Source: Pseudomonas triticicola (GTDB lineage: Bacteria > Pseudomonadota > Gammaproteobacteria > Pseudomonadales > Pseudomonadaceae). From it: a stretch of 64,000 nucleotides of DNA. Below, piece by piece: positions 45,448 to 54,219 of this stretch (positions within the stretch are counted from its first letter, which is position 1; each line of letters opens with the position of its first letter). The position numbers were made by a program, and so were the translations under genes. The stretch covers positions 657,001-721,000 of the forward strand of contig NZ_JAHSTX010000001.1 in NCBI RefSeq assembly GCF_019145375.1, read 5' to 3'. The notes under the pieces are model-generated. The model was given only the letters and a program-made list of their open reading frames with translations. It was not told the origin of the DNA and ran no database searches.

Positions 45448-46155
45448 ATGACCTTGAACAACACGCCACGCCCGCAATGGCTGACCTTCGATTGCTACGG
45501 CACGCTGATTCAGTGGGATGAAGGGCTGAAAGCCGTGGTCGAGAAAATGCTCAGCGACAAGGGCGAGCACGCAGTCGACGCCACTAAGTTGATCGAAGTC
45601 TACGACCGTCACGAGCACCGTCTCGAACAAACGCCGCCGCACCGTTCCTTTCGCGAACTGAGCACCCTCGGCCTGCAACTGGCGCTGGCAGAATTGGGCT
45701 TGCCGAGCCAGCCCGAGGACAGTCAACGCCTGGCGGCGGCCATCCCGAACATGCCGCCATTTGTCGAAGTGATCGACACCCTCGCGCAGCTCAAAGCCAT
45801 GGGCTTCAAGCTGTGCATCGTCTCCAACACCGACGACGACATCATTGCCGGCAACGTTGCGCAGCTCGGCGGCCATATCGACCGGGTGATCACCGCGCAA
45901 CAGGCCGGTGCCTACAAGCCGGCGCCGCGCCTGTTCGACTACGCTCATGAGCAATTGGGCGTGACCCGGGATGAAGTGGTGCACATCTGCGCCAGCCCGA
46001 CGCTCGATCACACGGCGGCGCGGGACATGGGTTTTCGTTGCGTGTGGATCGATCGCGGCACGGGTCGTCAGTTGTTGCCGGACTATCGCCCCGACGCGAT
46101 CCTGTCCAGCCTCGATCAAGTGCTGCCGCTGTTCAAATCCCTCGGCTGGACCTAA
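45448..46155 (+). CDS. HAD-superfamily hydrolase, haloacid dehalogenase type II-like
   Basis: The 235-residue protein has motif I LTFDCYGTLIQW (nucleophile Asp), motif II IVSNTDDD, the Lys of GAYKPAPRLF, and motif IV CASPTLDHTAARDMGF, typical of type-II haloacid dehalogenase-like HAD proteins. TGGAGG lies nine bases before the ATG at 45448. It is followed after 11 bp by a class II aldolase gene, which suggests a sugar- or hydroxyacid-phosphate pathway rather than dehalogenation. Confidence 0.87.
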   Translation: MTLNNTPRPQWLTFDCYGTLIQWDEGLKAVVEKMLSDKGEHAVDATKLIEVYDRHEHRLEQTPPHRSFRELSTLGLQLALAELGLPSQPEDSQRLAAAIPNMPPFVEVIDTLAQLKAMGFKLCIVSNTDDDIIAGNVAQLGGHIDRVITAQQAGAYKPAPRLFDYAHEQLGVTRDEVVHICASPTLDHTAARDMGFRCVWIDRGTGRQLLPDYRPDAILSSLDQVLPLFKSLGWT

Positions 46156-46166
46156 GGAGAATTGCC

Positions 46167-46940
46167 ATGGCTCATATCTTGAGCGGCACTGGCAAAGCCA
46201 GACCCAGCGCAACGCTGCACCTGGACACCGAGGCGATCATCACCGCCCGCAACGAACTTGCTGCGTGCTTTCAACTGGCCGCATTGCATGGTCTGGAGGA
46301 GGGCATCTGCAATCACTTTTCGGCGATGCTGCCGGGGCATGATGATCTGTTTCTGGTCAATCCATACGGCTACGCTTTTTCGGAAGTGACCGCGCAAAAT
46401 CTGCTGGTCTGTGACTTCGCCGGCAATGTGGTCGCTGGCGAAGGCGAGCCCGAAGCGACCGCGTTCTACATCCACGCGCGCCTGCACAAACAACTGCCAC
46501 GGGTAAAAGTCGCCTTCCATACGCACATGCCGCACGCCACCGCGTTGTGCCTGTTGCAAGGCCCGCCGCTGCTGTGGCTGGGGCAGACCGCGCTGAAGTT
46601 CTACGGACGGACGGCAGTGGACGAGGATTACAACGGCCTCGCACTGGACGCATCCGAAGGCGACCGCATCGCCAGCGTCATGGGCCATGCCGACATTCTC
46701 TTTCTGAAAAACCACGGTGTGATTGTCGCTGCGCCGACCATCGCCGAAGCCTGGGACGATCTGTATTACCTGGAACGCGCCGCGCAGGTGCAACTGCTGG
46801 CGATGGCCACTCAGCGCGAATTGAAACCGGTGCCTCATGCGATTGCGCAGCGCGCCTATGAACAGATGCGTGAAGGCGATGCGCAAAGTGCCCGCGAGCA
46901 CCTGACCAGCGCGATGCGGCGGCTGGCCCTGCACAACTGA
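46167..46940 (+). CDS. Class II aldolase/adducin-family protein
   Basis: The 257-residue protein has the class II aldolase/adducin fold: HFSAMLPG, the zinc-ligand pattern HTHMPHAT and FLKNHGVIV with a further His. Members act as fuculose-phosphate-type aldolases or related decarboxylases and epimerases. It forms an operon with the HAD gene (TAAGGAG at 46154) and is divergent from a LysR gene. The substrate is not inferable. Confidence 0.88.
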   Translation: MAHILSGTGKARPSATLHLDTEAIITARNELAACFQLAALHGLEEGICNHFSAMLPGHDDLFLVNPYGYAFSEVTAQNLLVCDFAGNVVAGEGEPEATAFYIHARLHKQLPRVKVAFHTHMPHATALCLLQGPPLLWLGQTALKFYGRTAVDEDYNGLALDASEGDRIASVMGHADILFLKNHGVIVAAPTIAEAWDDLYYLERAAQVQLLAMATQRELKPVPHAIAQRAYEQMREGDAQSAREHLTSAMRRLALHN

Positions 46941-47108
46941 TTAACCGTAAAGAAGCAATCGTAAATAAATCGACGAAAAGCGATCATCCAAACTCGCGAC
47001 GCGCCGATAACTGGGCGGGAGGCGGGCGTTTGCCCGGTACATCCCGGTGGGCTACGCTCACACATACAAGGGTTTCGGGCTCGCGCCCCTGTCGTACCTG
47101 CCCAGGAC

Positions 47109-48683
47109 ATGCTTTTGCCAATCCCCATTCACGATCCGCATCAGGCCCCCGGCACGCTCAAACGGTTGCCGCTTCGCAAAGCGGCGGTGCTGTTTATTGT
47201 TGCGGTGAGCCTGTGCCTGTGCGGTCTGCTGTACCTGCAACTGGAGCAGTCGCGGCGTCAGGATCTGGCGGTGGCGAAAATGGCCTCGGGCAACCTGACC
47301 CGGGCCATGGCGCAGCAGGCCGAAGACACTGTGCGTGCAGCGGATCTGGTGATGACCAGCCTGGTCGACTGGATTCAGGACGATGGTTACGGGGCGGCGC
47401 AGCGCCCTCGGTTGCAGCGGATCTTTGCCCGCCGCGCGCAGCAACTGGATCAGCTGCATGGCATCTTTCTCTTCGATCGCGAAGGGCAGTGGATCATCAC
47501 CTCGTTCGCTGATCTGCCTCGTGGCAACGGCGTGGCTGATCGCGAGTATTTCAAGTTCCATCAGCAGAATGCGTCGACCGTTGCGCACATCGGCCCGGCG
47601 ATTCGCAGCCGCGAAAACGGCGAATGGATCATTCCGATTTCCAGACGCGTCAACGACCAGCTCGGCAACTTTCAGGGCGTACTGATGGCCGGCATCCGCA
47701 TGTCCTACTTCGATCAGTTCTTCAAAAGCTTCAGCCTCGATGACAGCGGCATCATGTTTCTGGCGCTGACCGACGGCACCTTGCTGGCGCGACGGCCCTT
47801 CGATGAATCACTGATCAACACCTCGGTGGCCCACGGCGAGATCTATCAAACCCTGCTGCCGAACGCTAACGCTGGCACCGCGATGCTCAATTCAGTGGTC
47901 GACGGCGTGACCCGCTTGTATGGCTATCGCCAGCTCGCCTCGTATCCGCTGGTGGTCTCTGCGGCGACGTCGCAAGACACGATTCTGCAGGGCTGGTATG
48001 ACCGCGCCTTTCAGTCCAGCGTGATTGTCGCGCTGGTGATTCTCGGGGTTGGCCTGTTCGGCTGGGTATTCATTCATCAGGTGCGCGACGGCGAGCGTAT
48101 CGAGAAAAACCTGCGCAAGGCGCAACTGGCGCTGGAGCAGATCGCCACCCACGACAGCCTCACGGGACTTGCCAATCGGCGCTTGTTCGAGCGCTCGCTG
48201 GACATCGAGTTTGCTCGTGGCGCGCGCCAGGTCAGCCCGGTCAGCCTGATCATGCTCGATATCGATTTCTTCAAGCGCTACAACGACGCTTATGGTCATG
48301 TCGCCGGCGATCAATGCCTGGCGCAGGTGGCGCAAGTGGTGAAGGCCTGCTGCCAGCGCAAGTCGGATCTGGCGGTGCGTTACGGCGGCGAAGAATTTGC
48401 CGTGCTGCTGCCGGACACCGACATCAACGGCGCGCTGGCGATAGCCGGGCAGATTCGCCGCAGCGTGATCGACAAGCACATCATCCACAGCGGCTCGCCG
48501 ACCGGTTATCTCACCGTGAGCCTGGGCTGTTATGCGTTTATTCCGCATGGCAACGACAGCCCGCAAGTGTTTATCCAGCGCGCGGACGCGGCGTTGTATC
48601 AGGCGAAAAATGCCGGACGCAATCGCGCGGCGGTGTATGCGCCGGAAGAAGGTTTTGCCGAACTGATGCGGTCGGATCGCTGA
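47109..48683 (+). CDS. Membrane-bound diguanylate cyclase with periplasmic Cache-like sensor
   Basis: The 524-residue protein has two membrane segments (about 25-45 and 298-318) enclosing a periplasmic Cache-type sensor with GIFLFDREGQWI and DREYFKFH. A GGDEF domain follows: DSLTGLANRR, DIDFFKRYNDAYGH and an active-site GGEEF. The allosteric I-site R-x2-D (RKSD) sits five residues before GGEEF. It should make cyclic di-GMP and be product-inhibited. A REP pair follows. Confidence 0.93.
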   Translation: MLLPIPIHDPHQAPGTLKRLPLRKAAVLFIVAVSLCLCGLLYLQLEQSRRQDLAVAKMASGNLTRAMAQQAEDTVRAADLVMTSLVDWIQDDGYGAAQRPRLQRIFARRAQQLDQLHGIFLFDREGQWIITSFADLPRGNGVADREYFKFHQQNASTVAHIGPAIRSRENGEWIIPISRRVNDQLGNFQGVLMAGIRMSYFDQFFKSFSLDDSGIMFLALTDGTLLARRPFDESLINTSVAHGEIYQTLLPNANAGTAMLNSVVDGVTRLYGYRQLASYPLVVSAATSQDTILQGWYDRAFQSSVIVALVILGVGLFGWVFIHQVRDGERIEKNLRKAQLALEQIATHDSLTGLANRRLFERSLDIEFARGARQVSPVSLIMLDIDFFKRYNDAYGHVAGDQCLAQVAQVVKACCQRKSDLAVRYGGEEFAVLLPDTDINGALAIAGQIRRSVIDKHIIHSGSPTGYLTVSLGCYAFIPHGNDSPQVFIQRADAALYQAKNAGRNRAAVYAPEEGFAELMRSDR

Positions 48684-48708
48684 TTCTTTCAATCAACAGA
48701 AATCAGAA

Positions 48709-48795
48709 GTGGGAGCGAGCCTGCTCGCGAATCGGTGTGTCAGCTTGCATCAAGGTTGGCTGACAGACCGCTTTAGCGAGCAGGCTCGCTCCCAC
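48709..48795. repeat. REP pair (inverted)
   Basis: Facing REP copies at 48709-48731 and 48771-48795 between the diguanylate cyclase and glycine-rich protein genes. Confidence 0.88.
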
Positions 48796-48842
48796 ATTGG
48801 GTCCTGATGTAAGCAGGACTATCTGGGATGGCTCTTGTTCGT

Positions 48843-49214
48843 TCAGCCGCCCGTGCCACCGCCCGCGCCACCCGTGCCGCCGCCGCCCGTGCCACCGCCC
48901 GCGCCACCCGTGCCGCCGCCGGCCGAACCGGTGCCACCGCCCGCGCCGGAACCCGAGCCACTGGCGCCGCCATTGGTACCCGTGCCGGTGCCCATGCCCG
49001 AGCCAGTACCCGTGCCGGTGCCGTTATTGGTTCCGCCAGAACCGCTGCCACCCGATGGCGAGCCCGGTGTGTTGTCTGGCGGCATGGTCGAGCTGCTGGC
49101 GCCGCCGGACTTGGTGCCCGTCGCATCGGTGCTGTCATTGGCAGCGAAGCTGGCGGCGGACGCCGTGGCGAGCAGGCCGGCCAACAATAACGAAGTGAAT
49201 TTGCGCGTCATCAT
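48843..49214 (-). CDS. Secreted glycine-rich repeat protein
   Basis: The 123-residue protein has a signal peptide (MMTRKFTSLLLAGLLATASA, cut after SFA). The mature part is almost all Gly, Ser, Thr and Ala, with GTGTGTG and GGAGGGTGG-type repeats continuing to the last residue. AGGAG precedes the ATG at 49214. It cannot be a globular enzyme; a matrix, surface or structural role is inferred. The repeat DNA is pure-pattern and may vary in length between strains. Confidence 0.75.
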   Translation of the reverse strand: MMTRKFTSLLLAGLLATASAASFAANDSTDATGTKSGGASSSTMPPDNTPGSPSGGSGSGGTNNGTGTGTGSGMGTGTGTNGGASGSGSGAGGGTGSAGGGTGGAGGGTGGGGTGGAGGGTGG

Positions 49215-49403
49215 GGTACGTCTCCTGATAAAGGGGATTACCTGATATTGGTCTTGCGCACTGAAACCTTGGTGCCCGTCGAGTGACGAGCGGTCAGTCG
49301 CCGCGCCAAGTGGCCTACCGTTCTTCTGCAATATTGGCTATTTGCCGAACCACCCCCGGGGACTAACGTAGCCACACATTCAATCGCTACCCCGGAGCCC
49401 ACC

Positions 49404-49844
49404 ATGCAATCTCGTGCCGATTTCTACACCGCTTCCCCCGATGCCATGAAAGCGATGATGGCGCTGGAAAATGCCGTCTCGAAACTGTCGCTGGAAAAGA
49501 GCCTGCTCGAACTGGTCAAGCTGCGCTCTTCACAGATCAACGGCTGCGCATTCTGCATCGACATGCACACCGCCGACGCGATCAAGGACGGCGAAACCCC
49601 ACGCCGCCTGTTCGCCGTGACGGCATGGCGGGAAGCGCCATTCTTCAGCGAGCGTGAGCGTGCCGCGCTGCTGTGGACCGAGTCGCTGACACAATTGAGC
49701 CTGACCCACGCGCCGGACGAAGACTATGAAGTCGTCGCTGCGCAGTTTTCGCCGAAGGAACTGGTTGACCTGACGGTGGCGATCAACACCATCAACGGCT
49801 GGAATCGCCTGGCGGTGGGCTTCCGCAAGCTGCCGCAGGCCTGA
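49404..49844 (+). CDS. AhpD/carboxymuconolactone decarboxylase-family protein
   Basis: The 146-residue helical protein contains the redox motif CAFCIDMH (C-x2-C-x3-H), typical of AhpD-like peroxidase partners, followed by RERAALLWTE and the INTINGWNRLAV ending. It probably reduces peroxides with alkylhydroperoxidase activity. The ATG at 49404 has CCGGAG upstream. Confidence 0.9.
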   Translation: MQSRADFYTASPDAMKAMMALENAVSKLSLEKSLLELVKLRSSQINGCAFCIDMHTADAIKDGETPRRLFAVTAWREAPFFSERERAALLWTESLTQLSLTHAPDEDYEVVAAQFSPKELVDLTVAINTINGWNRLAVGFRKLPQA

Positions 49845-49862
49845 GGCATTCACGCTTTTCCC

Positions 49863-49952
49863 TTGTGGGAGCGAGCCTGTTCGCGAAGGCGACGTGTCAG
49901 TCACCATGATCGTTGCTGACATACCGCATTCGCGAGCAGGCTCGCTCCCACA
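49863..49952. repeat. REP pair (inverted)
   Basis: Facing REP copies at 49863-49887 and 49927-49952 between the AhpD-like gene and fecI. Confidence 0.88.
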
Positions 49953-50042
49953 GGGAGATCTTCAGTGTCCATCTGAACTCGGCCTCGTGTGAGTGCACCT
50001 TGCGCATCAAGAACACCAACACAGCGTGCATTGCTTTGTATT

Positions 50043-50061
50043 AATACGAAGCATTACTATT
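50043..50061 (+). promoter_or_regulatory. Possible Fur box upstream of fecI
   Basis: AATACGAAGCATTACTATT agrees with a typical Fur-box core AATGAGAATCATTATCATT at 14 of 19 positions. It lies 34 bp before the fecI start, where Fur repression of an iron-starvation sigma factor is expected. The match is imperfect. Confidence 0.4.
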
Positions 50062-50094
50062 CACGCCCCTTTCTCACCACGCCGCCCATCCCCC

Positions 50095-50586
50095 ATGCGC
50101 TCCCGCAGATCCGGCTTTTTCGAGCATTACGAAGAGTTGATCGGCACCTGGACTCGTCGCCTGCGCAATCGCGCGCAGGCCGAGGATCTGGCGCACGACA
50201 CCTTTGTGCGGGTGCTCGAGGCAGATTCGGCGGCGGTGCAGCAGCCTCGCGCGTATCTGCATCAGACCGCACGCAATATCGCCGTTGACGGTTATCGGCG
50301 GGAGGACCGCCGGGGCGTCATGGAGTCGGAGGCGGTCGAGGACACTGCGTCGTCGGCGGGCGATCCGGAGCATTACATGCACGCGATCCAGTTGGCCGAT
50401 TCCATCGAACGCGCGCTCACCGAGCTGCCGCTCAACTGCCGCAAGATCTTTGTCTGGCAGAAGATCGAAGGCCTGACGCAGGCAGAAATCGCCGAACGCC
50501 TGGGGCTGTCCAAGAACATGGTCGAAAAGTATATGATCCGCACCCTGCGGCATCTGCGTGAGCGGCTGGATGGCTTGCAATCATGA
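50095..50586 (+). CDS. fecI: Iron-starvation ECF sigma factor (FecI-like)
   Basis: The 163-residue sigma factor has region 2 (AEDLAHDTFVRVLEA, then QPRAYLHQTARNIAVD) and region 4 (LPLNCRKIFVWQKIEGLTQ, EIAERLGLSKNMVEKY). It is followed by fecR and a FecA-like receptor, the standard cell-surface signalling set. The ATG at 50095 gives the usual length; the frame is open to 49993 upstream. Confidence 0.92.
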   Translation: MRSRRSGFFEHYEELIGTWTRRLRNRAQAEDLAHDTFVRVLEADSAAVQQPRAYLHQTARNIAVDGYRREDRRGVMESEAVEDTASSAGDPEHYMHAIQLADSIERALTELPLNCRKIFVWQKIEGLTQAEIAERLGLSKNMVEKYMIRTLRHLRERLDGLQS

Positions 50587-50626
50587 GCGCTTGGATCTTT
50601 TCATTTACAGCCGGACAGGACATTCC

Positions 50627-51604
50627 ATGATGGAGACGAGAGATTGCGCCTGTGGGCAAACGGCGGTGCGTGACGAAGCGGCGGCCTGGTTCGTGCGATT
50701 GCAGGAGCCGAATGTCAGCATCGAGCAACGGCAGCGCTTCGAGGCCTGGCTGAACGAGCATCCGCAGCACCGTGAAGAATTCCAGTTGCTGCAAGGCTTG
50801 TGGACGGCGGCTGATCTGCTGCCGACGTCGCGTCTTCAGGCGCTTGCGCAAACTCCCCGCCGCGAACGCCGGCCGATGCTGCGTTATGCCGTCGCCGCGA
50901 GTGTCCTCGCCGTGGCGCTGGGGCTTGGCCTGTTCAGTGGTTTGAATCATCCGGGCGCTTACCGCGCTGAATTCGCCACGGCGCCGGGCGAGCGCAAGCA
51001 TGTGGCGTTGCCGGACGGTTCGCTGATCGATCTGAACAGTCGCAGCCGCTTGCAGGTGCGTTATGAGAAGGATCGACGGGTGATCGAATTGAGCGCGGGC
51101 GAGGCGATGTTCAGTGTTGAACACGACGCCTCGCGTCCGTTTATTGTCGAGGCCGGCAGCGGCAAGGTCACAGTCACCGGTACACGTTTCGATGTGCGCC
51201 GCGATGCCACGCAGACCCGCGTGGCGGTGGAGCAGGGCACGGTAAAGGTGCAGGGAAGTGCTGCCCCGGACAACCAATTCATCAACCTCACCGCAGGCCT
51301 CGGCACGGCGGTCGATGCCCAGGGCAAGGTCCTGCCGGCCTACGCGGTCAACCCGGCGGAACTGACCGCATGGCGCAACGGCAAACTGGTGTTCAACAAC
51401 GCCAGCCTCGGCGAAGTAGCGGCGGAAGTATCGCGCTATCGCGACAAACCGCTGACCGTATCCCAGCCGAACGTGGCCAGCCTGCGCCTGACCAGCGTGT
51501 TCAAATCCGACGACACCGACGCCTTGCTCAAAGCCTTGCCGAGCATCCTGCCGGTGACGGTGCGCACCCTCGCCGATGGCAGTCAGGAAATAATTTCCAG
51601 ATAG
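50627..51604 (+). CDS. fecR: FecR-family anti-sigma factor/signal transducer
   Basis: The 325-residue protein has a cytoplasmic N-terminal domain (DEAAAWFVRLQEPNVSIEQR), a membrane helix near residues 85-105, and a periplasmic FecR domain (GERKHVALPDGSLIDLNSRS, FDVRRD, VAVEQGTVKV). Its C-terminal part reads RYRDKPLTVSQPNVA. It transmits the receptor signal to FecI. The ATG at 50627 has AGGA nearby. Confidence 0.92.
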   Translation: MMETRDCACGQTAVRDEAAAWFVRLQEPNVSIEQRQRFEAWLNEHPQHREEFQLLQGLWTAADLLPTSRLQALAQTPRRERRPMLRYAVAASVLAVALGLGLFSGLNHPGAYRAEFATAPGERKHVALPDGSLIDLNSRSRLQVRYEKDRRVIELSAGEAMFSVEHDASRPFIVEAGSGKVTVTGTRFDVRRDATQTRVAVEQGTVKVQGSAAPDNQFINLTAGLGTAVDAQGKVLPAYAVNPAELTAWRNGKLVFNNASLGEVAAEVSRYRDKPLTVSQPNVASLRLTSVFKSDDTDALLKALPSILPVTVRTLADGSQEIISR

Positions 51605-51702
51605 CATTCAGGTTTTTTCTCAGTTCATCGTCTTCCTGTTCAACTGCAACTGGTTTGCATTAACAGCCGCACACTCTTGCGATCCACAGGACTGCGTACG
51701 AC

Positions 51703-54129
51703 GTGAACATCACCACAACCCACAATAAAAAATCCCCTTGGTTGCCACTGGCCTTGGCGCTGGCGGTCAGTGCCGCGATGCCATTGGCGTTTGCCGCTGA
51801 AGCCATTCATATTCGCGCGCAACCGCTGGGCCAGGCCTTGAGCGAGCTGGGCCAGCAAACCTCGCTGCAGGTGTTTTTCAGCCCCGAACTGGTGGCCGGC
51901 AAACAGGCGCCAGCGGTCGACGGCGACCTTTCGCCAGAGCAGGCTTTGCGGCAGCTGTTGCAGGGCAGCGGTCTCGATTATCAGATCAATGAAGGCTCGG
52001 TGACGCTCGCTCCAGCCGCCACCTCCGCAGCCAGCAACGGCCCGCTGGAGCTCGGCGTGACCGACATCAAAGTGGTCGGCGACTGGCTCGGTGACGCCGA
52101 CGCGGCGGTGGTGCAGAACCACCCCGGCGCACGCACGGTGATTCGCCGCGAAGCGATGGTCGAGCAGGGCGCGATGAACGTCAGCGACGTGCTCAAACGC
52201 GTGCCCGGCGTGCAGGTGCAGGACTCCAATGGCACCGGCGGCAGTGATATTTCCCTCAACGTCGGCGTACGCGGTCTGACTTCGCGCCTGTCGCCACGCT
52301 CGACCGTGCTGATCGACGGCGTACCTGCCGCGTTTGCTCCGTACGGCCAGCCGCAACTGTCGATGGCGCCGATTTCCTCGGGCAATCTCGACAGCATCGA
52401 CGTCGTGCGTGGCGCCGGTTCCGTGCGTTACGGGCCGCAGAACGTCGGCGGCGTGATCAACTTCGTGACCCGCGCGATCCCGGAGAAAACCACCGGCGAA
52501 ATCGGCACCACCCTGGAAACCACGCAGTACGGCGGCTGGAAACACATCGACACCGCATTTCTTGGCGGCACCGCCGACAACGGCATGGGCGTCGCGCTGC
52601 TGTACTCCGGCGTCAACGGCCACGGCTATCGCGAGCGCAACAACGGTAACGACATCGACGACGTGCTGCTCAAGACGCACTGGGCGCCGACCGATCAGGA
52701 CGACTTCAGCCTCAACTTCCACTACTACGACGCCAATGCCGACATGCCCGGCGGCCTGACCCAGCGTCAGTACGACGACAAACCGTACGAATCGGTGCGT
52801 GACTACGACCAGTTCACAGGCCGGCGCAAAGACGTGTCGTTCAAGTGGATCCGCCAGATCGACGAGCGCACTCAGGCAGAAATTCTCACCTATTACACCG
52901 ACAGCTTTCGCGGCAGCACCATCGCCGCGCGCGATCAGCGCACCCTCAGCTCGTACCCGCGTTCCTACTACACCCTCGGCATCGAGCCGCGCGTGTCGCG
53001 GGTGTTCGATGTCGGCCCGACCACCCAGGAAGTCAGCGTCGGTTATCGCTATCTGAAAGAGGCGATGCACGAAGAGTCGAGTCGTCTGGCGCTGGTCAAC
53101 AATCAGCCGGTGGTCACGCCAACCTCTGACGGCCATGTATTCCAGGATCGCACCGGTGGCACCGAGGCCAATTCGGTGTATGTCGACAACAAGATCGACG
53201 TCGGCAACTGGACCATCACCCCAGGCATTCGCTTCGAACACATCAGCACCGATTGGCACGACCGCGCCGTGCTCGACACCGCTGGCCGGCCGGTCCAGGA
53301 GAAAAACCGCAGCATCGAAAGCAATGAGCCGCTGCCGGCGCTGAGCGTGATGTATCACCTCTCCGATGCCTGGAAACTGTTCGCCAACTACGAAACCTCG
53401 TTCGGCAGCCTGCAATATTTCCAGCTCGGCCAGGGCGGTTCGGGTGACAGCACCGCCAACGGTCTGGAGCCGGAAAAGGCCAAGACCTACGAGATCGGCA
53501 CGCGTTACAACGATGATGTCTGGGGCGGCGAGGTGACGCTGTTCTACATCGACTTCGATGACGAACTGCAATACATCAGCAACGACGTCGGCTGGACCAA
53601 CCTCGGCGCGACCAAGCACCAGGGCATCGAAGCCTCGGCGCACTACGACATGGCCGCCCTCGATCCGCGCCTCGATGGTTTGACCGCCAACGCCGGTTTC
53701 ACCTACACCCGCGCCACCTATGAAGGCGAGATCCCCGGCTTCAAGGGCCGCGATCTGCCGTTCTATTCGCGGCAGGTGGCCACGGTCGGATTGCGTTACG
53801 AGATCAACCGCTGGACGTACAACATCGATGGCTTCGCCCAATCGAAACAGCGTTCGCCGGGCACCGGTGTGAATGCGGATGGCAGCTTCAATGGCAACTA
53901 CATCACCGAAGGCACGGCGGACGGGCAGTACGGCGACATCCCGGGTTACGTGACCTGGAACGTGCGCGGCGGCTACGACTTTGGTCCGCAAGTGTCGAAC
54001 CTCAAGCTCGGCGCCGGGGTGAAGAATGTCTTCGACAAGCAATACTTCACCCGCTCCAGCGACAACAACTCGGGGATGTATGTCGGCGCGCCGCGCACGT
54101 TCTTCGTGCAGGCCAGCTTAGGTTTTTAA
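51703..54129 (+). CDS. fecA: TonB-dependent ferric-citrate-type receptor (FecA-like)
   Basis: The 808-residue outer-membrane receptor starts at GTG. It has a signal peptide, an N-terminal STN signalling domain (IHIRAQPLGQALSELG), a plug with VVGDWLGDA, GARTVIRRE, RSTVLIDGVP and APYGQPQLSMAP, and a 22-strand barrel ending in ASLGF. The plug motifs closely resemble E. coli FecA, so ferric citrate is the likely ligand. The STN domain signals iron uptake to FecR/FecI encoded just upstream. Confidence 0.92.
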   Translation: MNITTTHNKKSPWLPLALALAVSAAMPLAFAAEAIHIRAQPLGQALSELGQQTSLQVFFSPELVAGKQAPAVDGDLSPEQALRQLLQGSGLDYQINEGSVTLAPAATSAASNGPLELGVTDIKVVGDWLGDADAAVVQNHPGARTVIRREAMVEQGAMNVSDVLKRVPGVQVQDSNGTGGSDISLNVGVRGLTSRLSPRSTVLIDGVPAAFAPYGQPQLSMAPISSGNLDSIDVVRGAGSVRYGPQNVGGVINFVTRAIPEKTTGEIGTTLETTQYGGWKHIDTAFLGGTADNGMGVALLYSGVNGHGYRERNNGNDIDDVLLKTHWAPTDQDDFSLNFHYYDANADMPGGLTQRQYDDKPYESVRDYDQFTGRRKDVSFKWIRQIDERTQAEILTYYTDSFRGSTIAARDQRTLSSYPRSYYTLGIEPRVSRVFDVGPTTQEVSVGYRYLKEAMHEESSRLALVNNQPVVTPTSDGHVFQDRTGGTEANSVYVDNKIDVGNWTITPGIRFEHISTDWHDRAVLDTAGRPVQEKNRSIESNEPLPALSVMYHLSDAWKLFANYETSFGSLQYFQLGQGGSGDSTANGLEPEKAKTYEIGTRYNDDVWGGEVTLFYIDFDDELQYISNDVGWTNLGATKHQGIEASAHYDMAALDPRLDGLTANAGFTYTRATYEGEIPGFKGRDLPFYSRQVATVGLRYEINRWTYNIDGFAQSKQRSPGTGVNADGSFNGNYITEGTADGQYGDIPGYVTWNVRGGYDFGPQVSNLKLGAGVKNVFDKQYFTRSSDNNSGMYVGAPRTFFVQASLGF

Positions 54130-54147
54130 AGCACAAGATCAAAAGAT

Positions 54148-54216
54148 CGCAGCCTTCGGCAGCTCCTACAGGGGAACGCAAATCCATGTAGGAGCTGCCG
54201 AAGGCTGCGCTCTTTT
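54148..54216. terminator. Bidirectional terminator built from a 22-bp perfect inverted repeat
   Basis: Arms 54149-54170 and 54187-54208 are exact reverse complements (core AGCCTTCGGCAGCTCCTACA), flanked by T and A runs. It lies between convergent fecA and the MFS gene. The same element type occurs as a repeat in Pseudomonas genomes. Confidence 0.9.
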
Positions 54217-54219
54217 GCT

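Noticed and set aside
51640..54042. 800-residue open frame antisense to fecA
   Set aside because: A shadow of the FecA-like gene on the other strand, with no domain signal.
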